Assembly: GCF_003012935.1 (NCBI RefSeq)
Contig: NZ_PUDR01000004.1
Location: forward strand, 368,254 to 432,253
Source of the DNA: Pannonibacter carbonis
Lineage (GTDB): Bacteria > Pseudomonadota > Alphaproteobacteria > Rhizobiales > Stappiaceae
Direction of reading: 5' to 3'
DNA length: 64,000 nt
The position numbers were made by a program, and so were the translations under genes. Under the pieces are notes generated by a model that did not search any database, was not told where the DNA came from, and saw only the letters and a program-made list of their open reading frames with translations. Below are positions 25,855-35,324 of the stretch, in pieces. The first letter of the stretch is position 1. Each line of letters opens with the position of its first letter.

Positions 25855-27462
25855 TCAGTCGACTGTTTCAGACAGACGGCGAGCCTGTTCGATCCACTGG
25901 TCGCGGGCCATGCGGCCACGAATGTCAAGGCGTGCGTCGAGAGCCTCGATCTGCGCCTCGGTCAGCCCGGCGATCTGCCAGAAGTGAAAGATCCCTGCCT
26001 CGTTCAGCGTCTTTTCCAGCTTCGGACCCACACCCGTGATTGCCTTCAGATCATCTGCGACGCCCTTCGGCTTCGACAACAGGATCTTCGCCAACGGATC
26101 AGACGGGGTGGCGCGTGGAGTCTTGGCTGCGGCTGGTGCCACACCACCAGGCGAGGCAGGGGTCGATGCCGGGGTCGAGGCCGGGGTCGAGGCTGCTGCC
26201 GCGCGTGCCTGTCTCGCACGATTGTCCTGAGAGTGGGTCAGGATGAAGTCGATCATCCGCGGGGCGATTTCAGAGCGGAACCGCGAACCGTTGAAGACGC
26301 CATAGTGACCAACCGCCGGCTGCTCGTAATGGACCTTCATATCGTCCGGCAGCGAGGAGCACAGATCATGGGCCGCACGGGTCTGGCCACGGCCGGTGAT
26401 GTCGTCTTTCTCGCCTTCAACGGTCAACAGGGCCGTATTGCGGATCTTCGAGCAATCGACCGGAGTGTCCCCGTGCATCATCGTGCCATTCGGCAGCGAG
26501 TGATCGATGAACACCGTTTCGACAGTCTGAAGATAGAACTCGGCCGTCAGGTCCATGACGGCGAGATACTCGTCATAGAAGTCGCGGTGCTTCTCGGCGT
26601 TGTCGCCATCGCCCTTGACCAGGTGCTGGAAGAAGTCGCGATGCGCAATCAGGTGACGGTCGAGGTTCATCGACATGAAGCCGGACAGTTGCAGGAAGCC
26701 GGGATAAACCTCGCGCATGGTGCCGGGATGCGGGAACGGCACCGTCATAATGACATTGCGCCGGAACCAGTCGATGCCCTTCGACATCGCAAGATCATTC
26801 ACGGCGGTGGGCGCCACGCGGGTATCCACTGGACCGCCCATCAGGGTCATCGTGGATGGGGCAAGCGGATCCTCGCGACCTTCCATGACGGCAACAGCGG
26901 CGAGAACCGGGACAGACGGCTGGCAGACGGCGACGACATGCGTATCCGGCCCCAGGTGATGGATCATCGCGATGACATAGTCGATGTAGTCATCAAGATC
27001 GAACTTGCCATCGGCAAGAGGCACCATCCGGGCATCGATCCAGTCGGTGATATAGACGTCGGCGCGCGGCATCATGGCCTCGACGGTACCACGCAGCAAT
27101 GTTGCGTAGTGGCCCGACATCGGCGCGACGATGAGGATCTTCGGGTCTTTTCGCGGCCGTTCGAGCGCGCGCTCGAAATGGATCAGGTTGCAGAACGGCC
27201 GGCTCCAGACGACACGTTCATGCACCGGAACACGCGTGCCGCCGACAAGCGTCGTCGGCAGGCCGAATTCGGGTTTGCCATAGCGACGGGTTGTACGCTC
27301 CAGCACTTCACAGGCGGCCGCAATCTGACGCCCCATCTGGGTATGGGTCATCGGGTTGAACGGGTTCTGGAAGTAGAGCCGGGTTGCATCGGCAGCAGCG
27401 CGCATGGGCGCCATCGCCGCGTGGTTGAGCTCATAGAGATGATAGAACGGCACCAGTTCCAA
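25855..27462 (-). CDS. phaZ: Intracellular PHB/PHA depolymerase with C-terminal helix-hairpin-helix domain
   Basis: The 535-residue protein is an alpha/beta-hydrolase of the intracellular PhaZ group up to about residue 415. The nucleophile is Cys180 in VCQPSVPVLA, as in Ralstonia-type PhaZ, and the late His is in PAVGHYGVFNG. It degrades stored polyhydroxyalkanoate granules. Beyond a Thr-Pro-Ala-Ser linker, residues about 467-535 (DDLKAITGVGPKLEKTLNEA ... FHFWQIAGLT) form a HhH-like domain otherwise seen at the C-termini of alphaproteobacterial L21 and NuoE. The linker is encoded by a 3x12-bp tandem repeat. Confidence 0.93.
   Translation of the reverse strand: MELVPFYHLYELNHAAMAPMRAAADATRLYFQNPFNPMTHTQMGRQIAAACEVLERTTRRYGKPEFGLPTTLVGGTRVPVHERVVWSRPFCNLIHFERALERPRKDPKILIVAPMSGHYATLLRGTVEAMMPRADVYITDWIDARMVPLADGKFDLDDYIDYVIAMIHHLGPDTHVVAVCQPSVPVLAAVAVMEGREDPLAPSTMTLMGGPVDTRVAPTAVNDLAMSKGIDWFRRNVIMTVPFPHPGTMREVYPGFLQLSGFMSMNLDRHLIAHRDFFQHLVKGDGDNAEKHRDFYDEYLAVMDLTAEFYLQTVETVFIDHSLPNGTMMHGDTPVDCSKIRNTALLTVEGEKDDITGRGQTRAAHDLCSSLPDDMKVHYEQPAVGHYGVFNGSRFRSEIAPRMIDFILTHSQDNRARQARAAAASTPASTPASTPASPGGVAPAAAKTPRATPSDPLAKILLSKPKGVADDLKAITGVGPKLEKTLNEAGIFHFWQIAGLTEAQIEALDARLDIRGRMARDQWIEQARRLSETVD
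26159..26194. repeat. Three tandem 12-bp repeats in the phaZ linker
   Basis: Unit GGGGTCGAGGCC, three copies with one or two mismatches. It encodes repeating Ala-Ser-Thr-Pro on the minus strand. Being 12 bp, copy-number change keeps the frame. Confidence 0.8.
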
Positions 27463-27758
27463 TCCTCTTCGCTGACCGGGTACGCGGAACGCACCTCAGG
27501 TTCTGGCATTGCAGCAGGATAGGCCGAAGATTCACGCCTCTTCAATAGCCGGTTTGGATATAGCTTGTGCCCAGCTTGTTGATTATTCGTGAAGAACAAG
27601 TCGCCCCAGCCAATATAATGGCTTCTATTTCAGCGTCACAGTATGCCGCAATGCAGCATGACAATAGGGGTAAAGTCGTTTAGCTTGAAGCAGTTAGCCG
27701 GGTAATGTGACAAGCCGCGCGCATCTTCCATGACAGGTGGCACCCCGGTTGCGCGGGC

Positions 27759-28916
27759 TCAGGCAGCAAGATCGGCGACGACCGCATCAAGCACAAAAAA
27801 TCCATCCCGGGTCGCGCGCAGGCGGTGATTTCCGAGCATTTCAACCATGCCGTGCTCCAGCAGGGCATCCAGTCGACGCGGATCGATCCGGCGACTGGCC
27901 AGTTTCTCATAACGCAGCAGATCGACGCCTTCGACAAGGCGCAAGCCCATCAGCAGGTATTCATCCCCCTGCTCCTCGTCATTGAGCGGCATATCCTCGA
28001 CCATGCCATGTCCGCGTTCCTCGACATGGGACAACCAGGTTTCCGGATGGCGTTCGATGGCCGTGGCCCGCTTGGTCGCGCCCAGTGACAGGCGGCCATG
28101 GGCCCCAGGACCGACACCGACATAGTCGCCATAACGCCAATAGACGAGATTATGCCGGCATTCCGCGCCGGGACGGGCGTGGTTCGAGACCTCATAGGCC
28201 GGAAGGCCATGCGCGTCGGTCACATCCTGCGTCACCGCATAGAACTCGGCGCCGACATCGGGCTCCGGGACCACCAGCTTTCCAGCCTTGTGCAAGGCAA
28301 AGAACGGCGTGCCCTCCTCGATGGTCAGCTGATAGAGCGACAAATGATCGGCCGCGAGCGATATCGCCTCGGTGAGCTCCCGCTCCCACGCCGCAACAGT
28401 CTGACCCGGACGGGCATAGATGAGATCGAAAGACAGGCGTGGAAACGTCTCGCGGGCCGTCTCGATGGCACGACGGGCTCCGGCCACATCATGCAGGCGG
28501 CCGAGGAGCCGCAGGTCCGGATCGTTGAGCGCCTGAACCCCCATGGAAACCCGATTGACCCCTGCTGCGCGATAGCCGCGGAACCGCTCTGCCTCCACCG
28601 AGGACGGATTGGCCTCCAGCGAGATCTCTGCATCGGGATCCATCGCCCAGTGACCGGCGATCGCCTCAAGGATCCGCTCGACGGTAGCCGGCAGCATCAG
28701 CGACGGGGTGCCGCCGCCGAAGAAGATCGACTGAACGGTGCGGCCGGGCGTCCAGGCGGCGAAATGGGCCAGTTCCCGCTTGAAAGCGGCGACATAGCGC
28801 TCCTGATCCACGGCCTGATGGCGAACGTGGGAATTGAAGTCGCAATACGGGCATTTGGCCGCGCAGAACGGCCAGTGCACATAAATCCCAAATCCCCCGT
28901 CCGGTGTCGTGGTCAT
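27759..28916 (-). CDS. hemW: Radical SAM protein HemW (heme chaperone, HemN-like)
   Basis: A 385-residue radical SAM enzyme. The opening [20 protein letters not shown] holds CxxxCxxC for the 4Fe-4S cluster in the short-N-terminus arrangement typical of HemW, not the longer HemN. HemW binds heme and delivers it to respiratory cytochromes. [11 protein letters not shown] and the C-terminal HemN_C region are present. Its start overlaps the rdgB stop by 4 nt. Confidence 0.92.
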   Translation of the reverse strand: MTTTPDGGFGIYVHWPFCAAKCPYCDFNSHVRHQAVDQERYVAAFKRELAHFAAWTPGRTVQSIFFGGGTPSLMLPATVERILEAIAGHWAMDPDAEISLEANPSSVEAERFRGYRAAGVNRVSMGVQALNDPDLRLLGRLHDVAGARRAIETARETFPRLSFDLIYARPGQTVAAWERELTEAISLAADHLSLYQLTIEEGTPFFALHKAGKLVVPEPDVGAEFYAVTQDVTDAHGLPAYEVSNHARPGAECRHNLVYWRYGDYVGVGPGAHGRLSLGATKRATAIERHPETWLSHVEERGHGMVEDMPLNDEEQGDEYLLMGLRLVEGVDLLRYEKLASRRIDPRRLDALLEHGMVEMLGNHRLRATRDGFFVLDAVVADLAA

Positions 28917-29554
28917 TCCTGCTCCAGACAGGCCTTGGAAAAGGCGGCAAATGCGCGGGCGCGATGCGACAGGCCGGGGCTCGTGCGAGACCAGCCGTGC
29001 TTTTCGTCAGAGGTCATTTCGCCAAATGTCCGGTCATGGCCATCCGGCTGGAACATCGGGTCATAGCCGAAGCCCTTCTCGCCGCGCGGCGGCCAGACGA
29101 TCTGGCCCTCGACCTCGCCCCGGAAGAACTCGGTGTGACCATCCGGCCAGGCCAGGCACAGGACTGCAACAAACGACCCGCGACGCCGCTCCGGCGCGGT
29201 GGCGCCAAGCTGCTGCAGCTTTTCCTCGACATTGCGCATGGCCATGGCGAAGTCCTTGGAGGGACCGGCCCAGCGGGCGGAATAGATCCCCGGTGCGCCA
29301 TCAAGCGCTGCGGCGCAGAAGCCGCTGTCATCCGCGAGCGACGGCAGGCCAGATGCCTGCGCCGAGGCGACAGCCTTCAGCTCTGCATTGGCCTCGAACG
29401 TGGTACCGGTTTCCTCCGGCTCCGGAAGATCGAGGTCCCCGGCCGAGACAACGTCATAGCCGTAAGGCGCCAGCAACTCGCGAAACTCGCGCAGTTTACC
29501 GGCATTGTGGCTGGCCAGGACGAGACGCCCGGGTTCAAGCTTGCGGTGGGTCAT
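28913..29554 (-). CDS. rdgB: dITP/XTP pyrophosphatase (RdgB/HAM1)
   Basis: The 213-residue protein has [14 protein letters not shown], the nucleotide-binding opening of HAM1 proteins, [22 protein letters not shown], and [15 protein letters not shown]. It hydrolyses non-canonical purine triphosphates such as dITP and XTP, keeping them out of DNA. ATG 29554 has GTGAGG 8 nt upstream. It begins 10 nt after rph, the conserved alphaproteobacterial order rph-rdgB-hemW. Confidence 0.94.
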   Translation of the reverse strand: MTHRKLEPGRLVLASHNAGKLREFRELLAPYGYDVVSAGDLDLPEPEETGTTFEANAELKAVASAQASGLPSLADDSGFCAAALDGAPGIYSARWAGPSKDFAMAMRNVEEKLQQLGATAPERRRGSFVAVLCLAWPDGHTEFFRGEVEGQIVWPPRGEKGFGYDPMFQPDGHDRTFGEMTSDEKHGWSRTSPGLSHRARAFAAFSKACLEQE

Positions 29555-29564
29555 GCCAAAAACC

Positions 29565-30278
29565 TCACAGGATCGCCATTTTCTGCAGGTCGACCAGACG
29601 GGCGATGCCCGACTTGGCAAGCCCCATCAGCGCGGCAAGATCAGCTTCGGAGAAAGGCTCGCCTTCCGCAGTTCCCTGGATCTCGACGATGCCGCCTTTG
29701 CCGGTGAAGACGAAGTTGGCGTCGGTCTGCGCGGTGGAGTCCTCGGCGTAGTCAAGGTCAAGCACCGGCTTGCCGTTGTGAATGCCGCAAGAGATGGCAG
29801 CGACATGATCCTTGAGGACCTGCTTCTTCACCATTTCCCGGGCGCGCATCCATTCGATGCAGTCATGCAGGGCTACCCAGGCACCCGTGATCGCTGCCGT
29901 CCGGGTGCCGCCGTCCGCCTGGATAACGTCACAGTCGATGGTGATCTGGTTCTCGCCAAGGGCCTCGAGGTCGACAACAGCGCGTAAGGAGCGACCGATC
30001 AGACGCTGGATTTCCTGGGTGCGGCCAGACTGCTTGCCAGCAGAAGCCTCGCGGCGCATCCGCTCGCCCGTGGCGCGCGGCAGCATGCCATATTCCGCCG
30101 TGACCCAGCCGCGGTTCTGGCCACGCAACCAGGGCGGCACGCGATCTTCGAGGCTGGCGGTGCACAGGACATGGGTGTCACCGAACTTGACAAGGCAGGA
30201 GCCTTCCGCGTGCTTGGCAAAGCCACGCTCCAGCGTAACGGCTCTGAGTTCGTCGGCAGCGCGCTTGGACGGACGCAT
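29565..30278 (-). CDS. rph: Ribonuclease PH
   Basis: A 237-residue phosphorolytic exoribonuclease: [37 protein letters not shown], and [20 protein letters not shown]. It trims tRNA 3' ends using phosphate. ATG 30278 ([12 protein letters not shown]) matches the family start; the frame opens earlier at 30326. Divergent from hrcA across about 190 bp. Confidence 0.95.
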   Translation of the reverse strand: MRPSKRAADELRAVTLERGFAKHAEGSCLVKFGDTHVLCTASLEDRVPPWLRGQNRGWVTAEYGMLPRATGERMRREASAGKQSGRTQEIQRLIGRSLRAVVDLEALGENQITIDCDVIQADGGTRTAAITGAWVALHDCIEWMRAREMVKKQVLKDHVAAISCGIHNGKPVLDLDYAEDSTAQTDANFVFTGKGGIVEIQGTAEGEPFSEADLAALMGLAKSGIARLVDLQKMAIL

Positions 30279-30414
30279 GGGCAACTCCCTGAGGTTTGTC
30301 CGGAAGCAATCGCCCGGAACTGGCACTTTCGCGCGCTTGTAACTGCTGGCGCGCGCCGACGCAAAGGTCTGCTTGCGCTTGACGGCGGAATTGATCCTAT
30401 ATCTTTAATTTGCA

Positions 30415-30433
30415 AGGCCATGTCACATGGCCT
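30415..30433. promoter_or_regulatory. Hairpin in the hrcA leader
   Basis: AGGCCATG, loop TCA, CATGGCCT, an 8-bp perfect stem 33 nt before the hrcA start codon. TTGACG lies about 30 nt upstream of it. No CIRCE element (TTAGCACTC-N9-GAGTGCTAA) is present here. Confidence 0.4.
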
Positions 30434-30466
30434 GTCCGAGGAAACCCAAGTGGGAAAGAGGCAGGA

Positions 30467-31513
30467 ATGGTGAGCTTGAGCGAGCTGGACAGGCGATCTC
30501 GCGACATCTTCCGCTCCATTGTGGAGAGTTATCTGGATACGGGTGAGCCGGTCGGATCGCGCAATGTGGCGCGAGGTCTCGGCATGTCGTTGTCACCCGC
30601 ATCGGTGCGCAATGTCATGGCGGATCTGGAACATCTGGGCCTTCTGTACTCGCCGCACACCAGCGCCGGACGGCTGCCGACCGAGACCGGGCTGCGGTTC
30701 TTCATCGATGCACTGCTTGAGGTTGGCGACCTGTCGCGGGAAGAGCGGGAGCGGATCAATGTCCAGGTCCGCGCCACTGGCGGCAAGAATACGGAACAGG
30801 TGCTGACTGAAGCGACACAGCTCTTGTCTGGACTGACAAGCGGTGCCGCCGTCGTCCTGACCCACAAGCAGGACATCCGCCTCAAACACATCGAATTCAT
30901 CCGCATCGAGCCCCTGCGCGCCCTTGCAGTGCTGGTCGGGGAAGATGGCTCGGTGGAGAACCGGATTGTCGAGCTACCCGCAAACCTGCCGTCTTCGGCG
31001 CTGGTGCAGGCGTCGAACTATCTCAACGCCCAGATCCAGGGGCGGACCATCGCGGAAGTCCGCCGCGAGCTTGAACGCCTGCGCGAAGCCAACCAGGCGG
31101 AGCTGGACCAGTTGACCCAGAAGATCGTCGAGGCCGGGCTTGCGGTCTGGGGCGGGGAATCGGGTGACGGCGACACACTGATCGTGCGTGGCCAGTCCAA
31201 CCTCCTGACCGAAGTCGGCGCTGCCGAGGATCTGGAACGTGTGCGGCTGCTGTTTGACGACCTTGAGAACAAGCGCGACCTGATCCAGTTGCTCGGCCTT
31301 GCCGAAACCGGCGACGGGGTCCGGATCTTCATCGGCTCCGAGAACAAGCTGTTCTCCCTGTCAGGATCCTCCGTCGTGGTCTCGCCCTACCGGGACCGGG
31401 AGCAGCGTATCATCGGCGTGTTGGGCGTCATCGGCCCGACACGGCTGAACTATGCGCGCGTCATCCCGATGGTTGACTATACGGCTCGCCTCGTCAGCCG
31501 CCTTGTCGGCTGA
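30467..31513 (+). CDS. hrcA: Heat-inducible transcriptional repressor HrcA
   Basis: The 348-residue protein has the N-terminal winged helix ([20 protein letters not shown] ... [20 protein letters not shown]) followed by [15 protein letters not shown], the HrcA hallmark, and the long GAF-like C-terminal domain ending [20 protein letters not shown]. HrcA represses groESL and dnaK-type operons at CIRCE sites with help from GroEL. ATG 30467 has AGAGG upstream. Normally grpE follows; here a MoeB-like gene does. Confidence 0.95.
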   Translation: MVSLSELDRRSRDIFRSIVESYLDTGEPVGSRNVARGLGMSLSPASVRNVMADLEHLGLLYSPHTSAGRLPTETGLRFFIDALLEVGDLSREERERINVQVRATGGKNTEQVLTEATQLLSGLTSGAAVVLTHKQDIRLKHIEFIRIEPLRALAVLVGEDGSVENRIVELPANLPSSALVQASNYLNAQIQGRTIAEVRRELERLREANQAELDQLTQKIVEAGLAVWGGESGDGDTLIVRGQSNLLTEVGAAEDLERVRLLFDDLENKRDLIQLLGLAETGDGVRIFIGSENKLFSLSGSSVVVSPYRDREQRIIGVLGVIGPTRLNYARVIPMVDYTARLVSRLVG

Positions 31514-31558
31514 CGCGGCGCTGCCGGCAACCGAAATCCCGCACATCAGGAATGCTCC

Positions 31559-32374
31559 ATGCTGTCGCCTGCCGAACTCGAACGCTATGCCCGCCACATT
31601 GTCCTGCGCGAAATCGGCGGACCGGGGCAACAGAAGCTGAAAGCCGCGCGGGTACTTGTGATCGGCGCCGGCGGGCTTGGCTCACCCGTGCTGCAGTACC
31701 TGGCCGCCGCAGGTGTGGGAACACTCGGGATCGTCGACCATGACACCGTGTCGCTGTCCAACCTGCAACGGCAGGTGATCCACGACACGAACCAGTTGGG
31801 TGAACCGAAGGTGGCCAGCGCGGCCGAGGCCATCGCACGGCTCAACCCTTATGTCGCGGTGGAGCCGCATCCGGAGCGGCTGGGCGGTCACAACGCGTTG
31901 TCCCTCGTGGGCGGCTACGACCTCGTCATCGACGGATCGGACAACTTTGAGACCCGGTATCTTGTCTCGGATGCCTGCTACTATCGCAAGAAGCCGCTGA
32001 TCACGGCAGCGGTGGGCCGGTTTGATGGCTCGTTGACGCTCTTGAGGCCGCATGAGCGGGCGGCGGACGGCACGCCCAACCCGACCTATCGCTGCCTGTT
32101 TCCCACGCCTCCGAAAGCGGGCATCGTTCCCTCCTGCGCGGAAGCAGGCGTGGTCGGTGCGCTAACGGGCATTCTCGGCACACTGCAGGCGATGGAAGCG
32201 ATCAAGGCGATCACGGGCGCTGGTGAAGGCCCGGTCGGCCGGCTGGTGATGTTCAATGCGCTGTCGCTGCGCATGGACGAGATCACCTATCGCTGGTCCC
32301 CGAAAAACCCGCTAAGTGGCGAGGCCCCCCTCACCTGGGCGGAGCTGCGGGAGCGGGACGCCCGGGATTTCTGA
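31559..32374 (+). CDS. HesA/MoeB/ThiF family adenylyltransferase-like protein
   Basis: A 271-residue E1-like protein: VIGAGGLGSPVLQYLAAAGVG binds ATP, DHDTVSLSNLQRQVIHD is the family signature, and PSCAEAGVVGALTGILG holds the conserved Cys. MoeB adenylylates MoaD; ThiF adenylylates ThiS. The structural zinc ligands of MoeB appear lost: YRC is preceded by Thr rather than Cys, and no C-terminal CxxC is present. No moaD/thiS partner is nearby. It begins 45 nt after hrcA. Confidence 0.85.
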   Translation: MLSPAELERYARHIVLREIGGPGQQKLKAARVLVIGAGGLGSPVLQYLAAAGVGTLGIVDHDTVSLSNLQRQVIHDTNQLGEPKVASAAEAIARLNPYVAVEPHPERLGGHNALSLVGGYDLVIDGSDNFETRYLVSDACYYRKKPLITAAVGRFDGSLTLLRPHERAADGTPNPTYRCLFPTPPKAGIVPSCAEAGVVGALTGILGTLQAMEAIKAITGAGEGPVGRLVMFNALSLRMDEITYRWSPKNPLSGEAPLTWAELRERDARDF

Positions 32375-32392
32375 CGGCCATTCGGAGAGGCA

Positions 32393-32421
32393 ACCGGTCC
32401 CGACGCAACGCCGGGACCGGT
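32393..32421. terminator. Bidirectional hairpin between MoeB-like gene and trpB
   Basis: ACCGGTCCCG, 9-nt loop, CGGGACCGGT: a 10-bp perfect stem, followed on the plus strand by CTTTAT. It separates convergent genes. Confidence 0.7.
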
Positions 32422-32428
32422 CTTTATC

Positions 32429-33673
32429 TCAGAGATCGAAGCCCAGCATCTTGCCGACAGTGAAGACGTCCTTGTCGCCACGGCCGCACAGGTTCATGAC
32501 GATGATCTGGTCCTTGCGCATCTTCGGCGCCAGCTTCATCACCTGGGCCAGCGCATGCGCCGGCTCCAGCGCCGGAATGATGCCTTCGATCTTTGTCAGC
32601 AGCTGGAAGGCTTCCATTGCCTCGTCATCGGTGATCGGCACGTAATTGGCCCGGCCGATTTCCTTCAGCCAGGAATGCTCCGGTCCGATGCCGGGATAGT
32701 CGAGGCCGGCCGAGATCGAATGGCCTTCCAGGATCTGGCCGTCGGCGTCCTGCAGGAGATAAGTGCGGTTGCCATGCAGCACGCCCGGCTTGCCGGCGTT
32801 CAGCGAGGCGCAATGCTCGTCGCCCTCAAGACCACGTCCACCAGCTTCCACGCCCCAGATCTCGACGCTCTTGTCGTCGAGGAACGGGTGGAACAGGCCG
32901 ATGGCGTTCGAGCCGCCGCCAACGGCAGCAACAATCGCATCCGGCAGGCGGCCTTCAGCGGCCAGCATCTGCTCGCGGGTTTCCTTGCCGATCACAGACT
33001 GGAAGTCGCGCACCAGCTCCGGATAGGGGTGCGGGCCAGCGGCGGTGCCGATCAGGTAATAGGTGTTGTCGACATTGGTGACCCAGTCGCGCAGCGCCTC
33101 GTTCATGGCGTCCTTCAGCGTGCCGGCACCGGCGGTGACCGGAACGATCTCGGCACCCAGCAGCTTCATGCGGAACACGTTCGGCTTCTGACGCTCCACG
33201 TCGGTCGCGCCCATGTAGACGACGCAGGGCAGGCCGAAGCGGGCGCAGACGGTTGCGGTGGCGACGCCGTGCTGACCAGCGCCGGTTTCCGCGATGATCC
33301 GTGTCTTGCCCATGCGCATGGCCAGCAGGATCTGGCCGAGGCAGTTGTTGATCTTGTGGCTGCCGGTGTGGTTCAGCTCGTCGCGCTTGAAGTAGATCTT
33401 CGCGCCACCCCCGAGGCCGGAGGCCTCAGAAACTTCACGAAGATGCTGGGTCAGGCGCTCGGCGAAATACAGCGGCGATGGCCGGCCGGTGTAATGGGTG
33501 TTGAGATCATCGAGCTGCGCCTTGAAGGCAGGATCCGCCTTGGCGTCGTTATAGGCCTTCTCGAGGTCGAGGATCAGCGGCATCAGCGTCTCGGCCACAT
33601 AGCGGCCGCCGAAGATCCCGAAGTGGCCGCGCTCGTCCGGTCCCGAGCGCAGGGTGTTGGCCATTGTGGTCAC
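32429..33673 (-). CDS. trpB: Tryptophan synthase beta chain
   Basis: The 414-residue PLP enzyme has the Schiff-base lysine in [27 protein letters not shown], and the phosphate-binding loop [11 protein letters not shown]. It condenses indole with serine. It starts 6 nt after trpF, as usual in trpFBA operons, but trpA does not follow: the next gene converges on it. Confidence 0.96.
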   Translation of the reverse strand: MTTMANTLRSGPDERGHFGIFGGRYVAETLMPLILDLEKAYNDAKADPAFKAQLDDLNTHYTGRPSPLYFAERLTQHLREVSEASGLGGGAKIYFKRDELNHTGSHKINNCLGQILLAMRMGKTRIIAETGAGQHGVATATVCARFGLPCVVYMGATDVERQKPNVFRMKLLGAEIVPVTAGAGTLKDAMNEALRDWVTNVDNTYYLIGTAAGPHPYPELVRDFQSVIGKETREQMLAAEGRLPDAIVAAVGGGSNAIGLFHPFLDDKSVEIWGVEAGGRGLEGDEHCASLNAGKPGVLHGNRTYLLQDADGQILEGHSISAGLDYPGIGPEHSWLKEIGRANYVPITDDEAMEAFQLLTKIEGIIPALEPAHALAQVMKLAPKMRKDQIIVMNLCGRGDKDVFTVGKMLGFDL

Positions 33674-33679
33674 GTCTCG

Positions 33680-34339
33680 TCACTCCTTCACATCTTCCGC
33701 CGATCGAACGGCCGCCATAAAGGCGCGGATCAGATCGCTGTCCTTGACGCCCTTGGTGCGTTCCACGCCCGAGGACACATCTACGGCCGGCGCCCCGCTC
33801 ATGGCGATGGCACGGCCTACATTCTCCGGATCGAGCCCCCCGGAAAGCATGAAGCGGCGCGGCAGGTCAAGCGCCTTGAGGATCGTCCAGTCATAGGGAA
33901 CCCCGTGACCGCCCGGCACATCCGAGTCCGCCGGCGGCTTGGCATCGAACAGGATCCACTCAGCCACCGTGACATAGGGCAGCGCCTTCTCGGTGTCAGC
34001 CTTCTCCCGCACGCCAATCGCCTTGATGATGCGGGTGCGCAACATGATCCGCGCCGCAGCGCAGGCTTCCGGCGTTTCGGAGCCGTGAAACTGGAACAGA
34101 TCCGGCTTCACCAGCTCGTTGATCCGTTGCAGCCCGGCAAGATCCATATCGACGGTCAGCGCCACGATCTCGGTCTTGCCGCGCGCCATATCCGCCAGGC
34201 GGCAGGCATCACTCAGGGACACATGCCGCGGGCTTTTGGGAAAGAACACCAGCCCGATCATGTCCGCACCGGCGTCAATCGCCGTCTGCAGGGTCTCCTC
34301 GGTCGATAGACCACAGATCTTGACTGGAATTCTGGACAT
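33680..34339 (-). CDS. trpF: Phosphoribosylanthranilate isomerase
   Basis: The 219-residue TIM barrel begins VKICGLSTEETLQTAIDAGA with the catalytic Cys, has IGLVFFPKSPRHV, a late LSGGLDPENVGRAI and VDVSSGVERTKGVKD. It isomerises PRA to CdRP in tryptophan synthesis. ATG 34339 is supported by an upstream AGG. It is the first gene of the trpF-trpB pair. A 7-bp inverted repeat GGGCTAT/ATAGCCC (34367-34406) lies in its leader. Confidence 0.94.
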   Translation of the reverse strand: MSRIPVKICGLSTEETLQTAIDAGADMIGLVFFPKSPRHVSLSDACRLADMARGKTEIVALTVDMDLAGLQRINELVKPDLFQFHGSETPEACAAARIMLRTRIIKAIGVREKADTEKALPYVTVAEWILFDAKPPADSDVPGGHGVPYDWTILKALDLPRRFMLSGGLDPENVGRAIAMSGAPAVDVSSGVERTKGVKDSDLIRAFMAAVRSAEDVKE

Positions 34340-34427
34340 GACTGCCTGACGTTCGTTCAGCCGCAAGGGCTATGGTCCCGATGCGCGAGCGGCGAGCCTA
34401 TAGCCCGGCCACGCCGGCTGGAAGCCC

Positions 34428-34455
34428 AAAAAGAAGGGCAGCCTCGCGACTGCCC
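34428..34455 (-). terminator. Intrinsic terminator after sdhB
   Basis: GGGCAG (34436-34441), 8-nt loop, CTGCCC (34450-34455), followed on the minus strand by TTCTTTTT (34435-34428). It closes the sdhCDAB operon. Confidence 0.8.
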
Positions 34456-34486
34456 CCCAACAATTCCGATGCGCTCCGGCGTCGCG

Positions 34487-35269
34487 TCAGACGCGGCGCT
34501 CCACCAGCATCTTCTTGATCTCTGCGATGGCCTTGGCCGGGTTCAGGCCCTTGGGGCAGGCCTGGGCGCAGTTCATGATCGTGTGGCAGCGGTACAGGCG
34601 GAACGGATCCTCAAGGTTGTCGAGGCGCTCGCCCTTGGCTTCGTCGCGGCTGTCGATCAGCCAGCGATAGGCCTGCAGCAGCACGGCGGGCCCAAGATAG
34701 CGGTCGCCGTTCCACCAGTACGACGGGCAAGAGGTCGAGCAGCAGGCGCAGAGGATGCACTCATAGAGGCCATCCAGCTTGGCGCGGTCCTCGTGGCTCT
34801 GGCGCCATTCCTTTTCCGGGGCCGGCGACACGGTCTTCAGCCAGGGCTCGATCGAGCGGTGCTGGGCGTAGAAGCGGGTCAGGTCCGGAACCAGATCCTT
34901 GATCACCGGCATGTGCGGCAGCGGGTAGATCGCAATCGCGCCCTTGCCCACCTCGTCCATGCCCTTGGTGCAGGCCAGGGTGTTGGTGCCGTCGATGTTC
35001 ATGGCGCAGGAGCCGCAGATGCCTTCGCGGCACGAGCGGCGGAAGGTCAGCGTCGGGTCGATCTTGTTCTTGATGTAGATGAGCCCGTCCAGGATCATCG
35101 GACCGCAATCGTCGAGATCGACGAAATAGGTGTCCACGCGCGGGTTGCGGCCGTCATCCGGATTCCAGCGGTAGATCCGGTATTCGCGTAGGTTGGTGGA
35201 GCCCTTCGGCTTGTCCCAGACCTTGCCCTCGGTCACCTTGGAATTCTTTGGAAGCGTCAGCTGAACCAT
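34487..35269 (-). CDS. sdhB: Succinate dehydrogenase iron-sulfur subunit
   Basis: The 260-residue protein has the 2Fe-2S ligands in [17 protein letters not shown] plus a downstream Cys, and the 4Fe-4S/3Fe-4S ligands in [16 protein letters not shown] and [20 protein letters not shown]. It moves electrons from the SdhA flavin to ubiquinone. In this operon it is separated from sdhA by an FkbM methyltransferase gene, with 55 nt between that gene and sdhB. A terminator follows. Confidence 0.97.
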   Translation of the reverse strand: MVQLTLPKNSKVTEGKVWDKPKGSTNLREYRIYRWNPDDGRNPRVDTYFVDLDDCGPMILDGLIYIKNKIDPTLTFRRSCREGICGSCAMNIDGTNTLACTKGMDEVGKGAIAIYPLPHMPVIKDLVPDLTRFYAQHRSIEPWLKTVSPAPEKEWRQSHEDRAKLDGLYECILCACCSTSCPSYWWNGDRYLGPAVLLQAYRWLIDSRDEAKGERLDNLEDPFRLYRCHTIMNCAQACPKGLNPAKAIAEIKKMLVERRV

Positions 35270-35324
35270 TCTCGTCGCTCCGCGTTACGGCGCCGGATGG
35301 ATGTCCGGGCCAATGGGTTCCCCG

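Noticed and set aside
25822..27522. 566-codon open frame antisense to phaZ
   Set aside because: Shadow of phaZ; contains Arg/Gly low-complexity runs created by the linker repeat.
30279..30466. Possible heat-shock sigma-32 promoter before hrcA (CTTGAC ... CCTATAT)
   Set aside because: The spacing (14 nt after CTTG) does not fit the reported alphaproteobacterial rpoH spacing, so I do not list it as a feature.
32555..34309. 584-codon open frame antisense to trpB and trpF
   Set aside because: Same reason: lies opposite two clear enzymes and has no domain signature.
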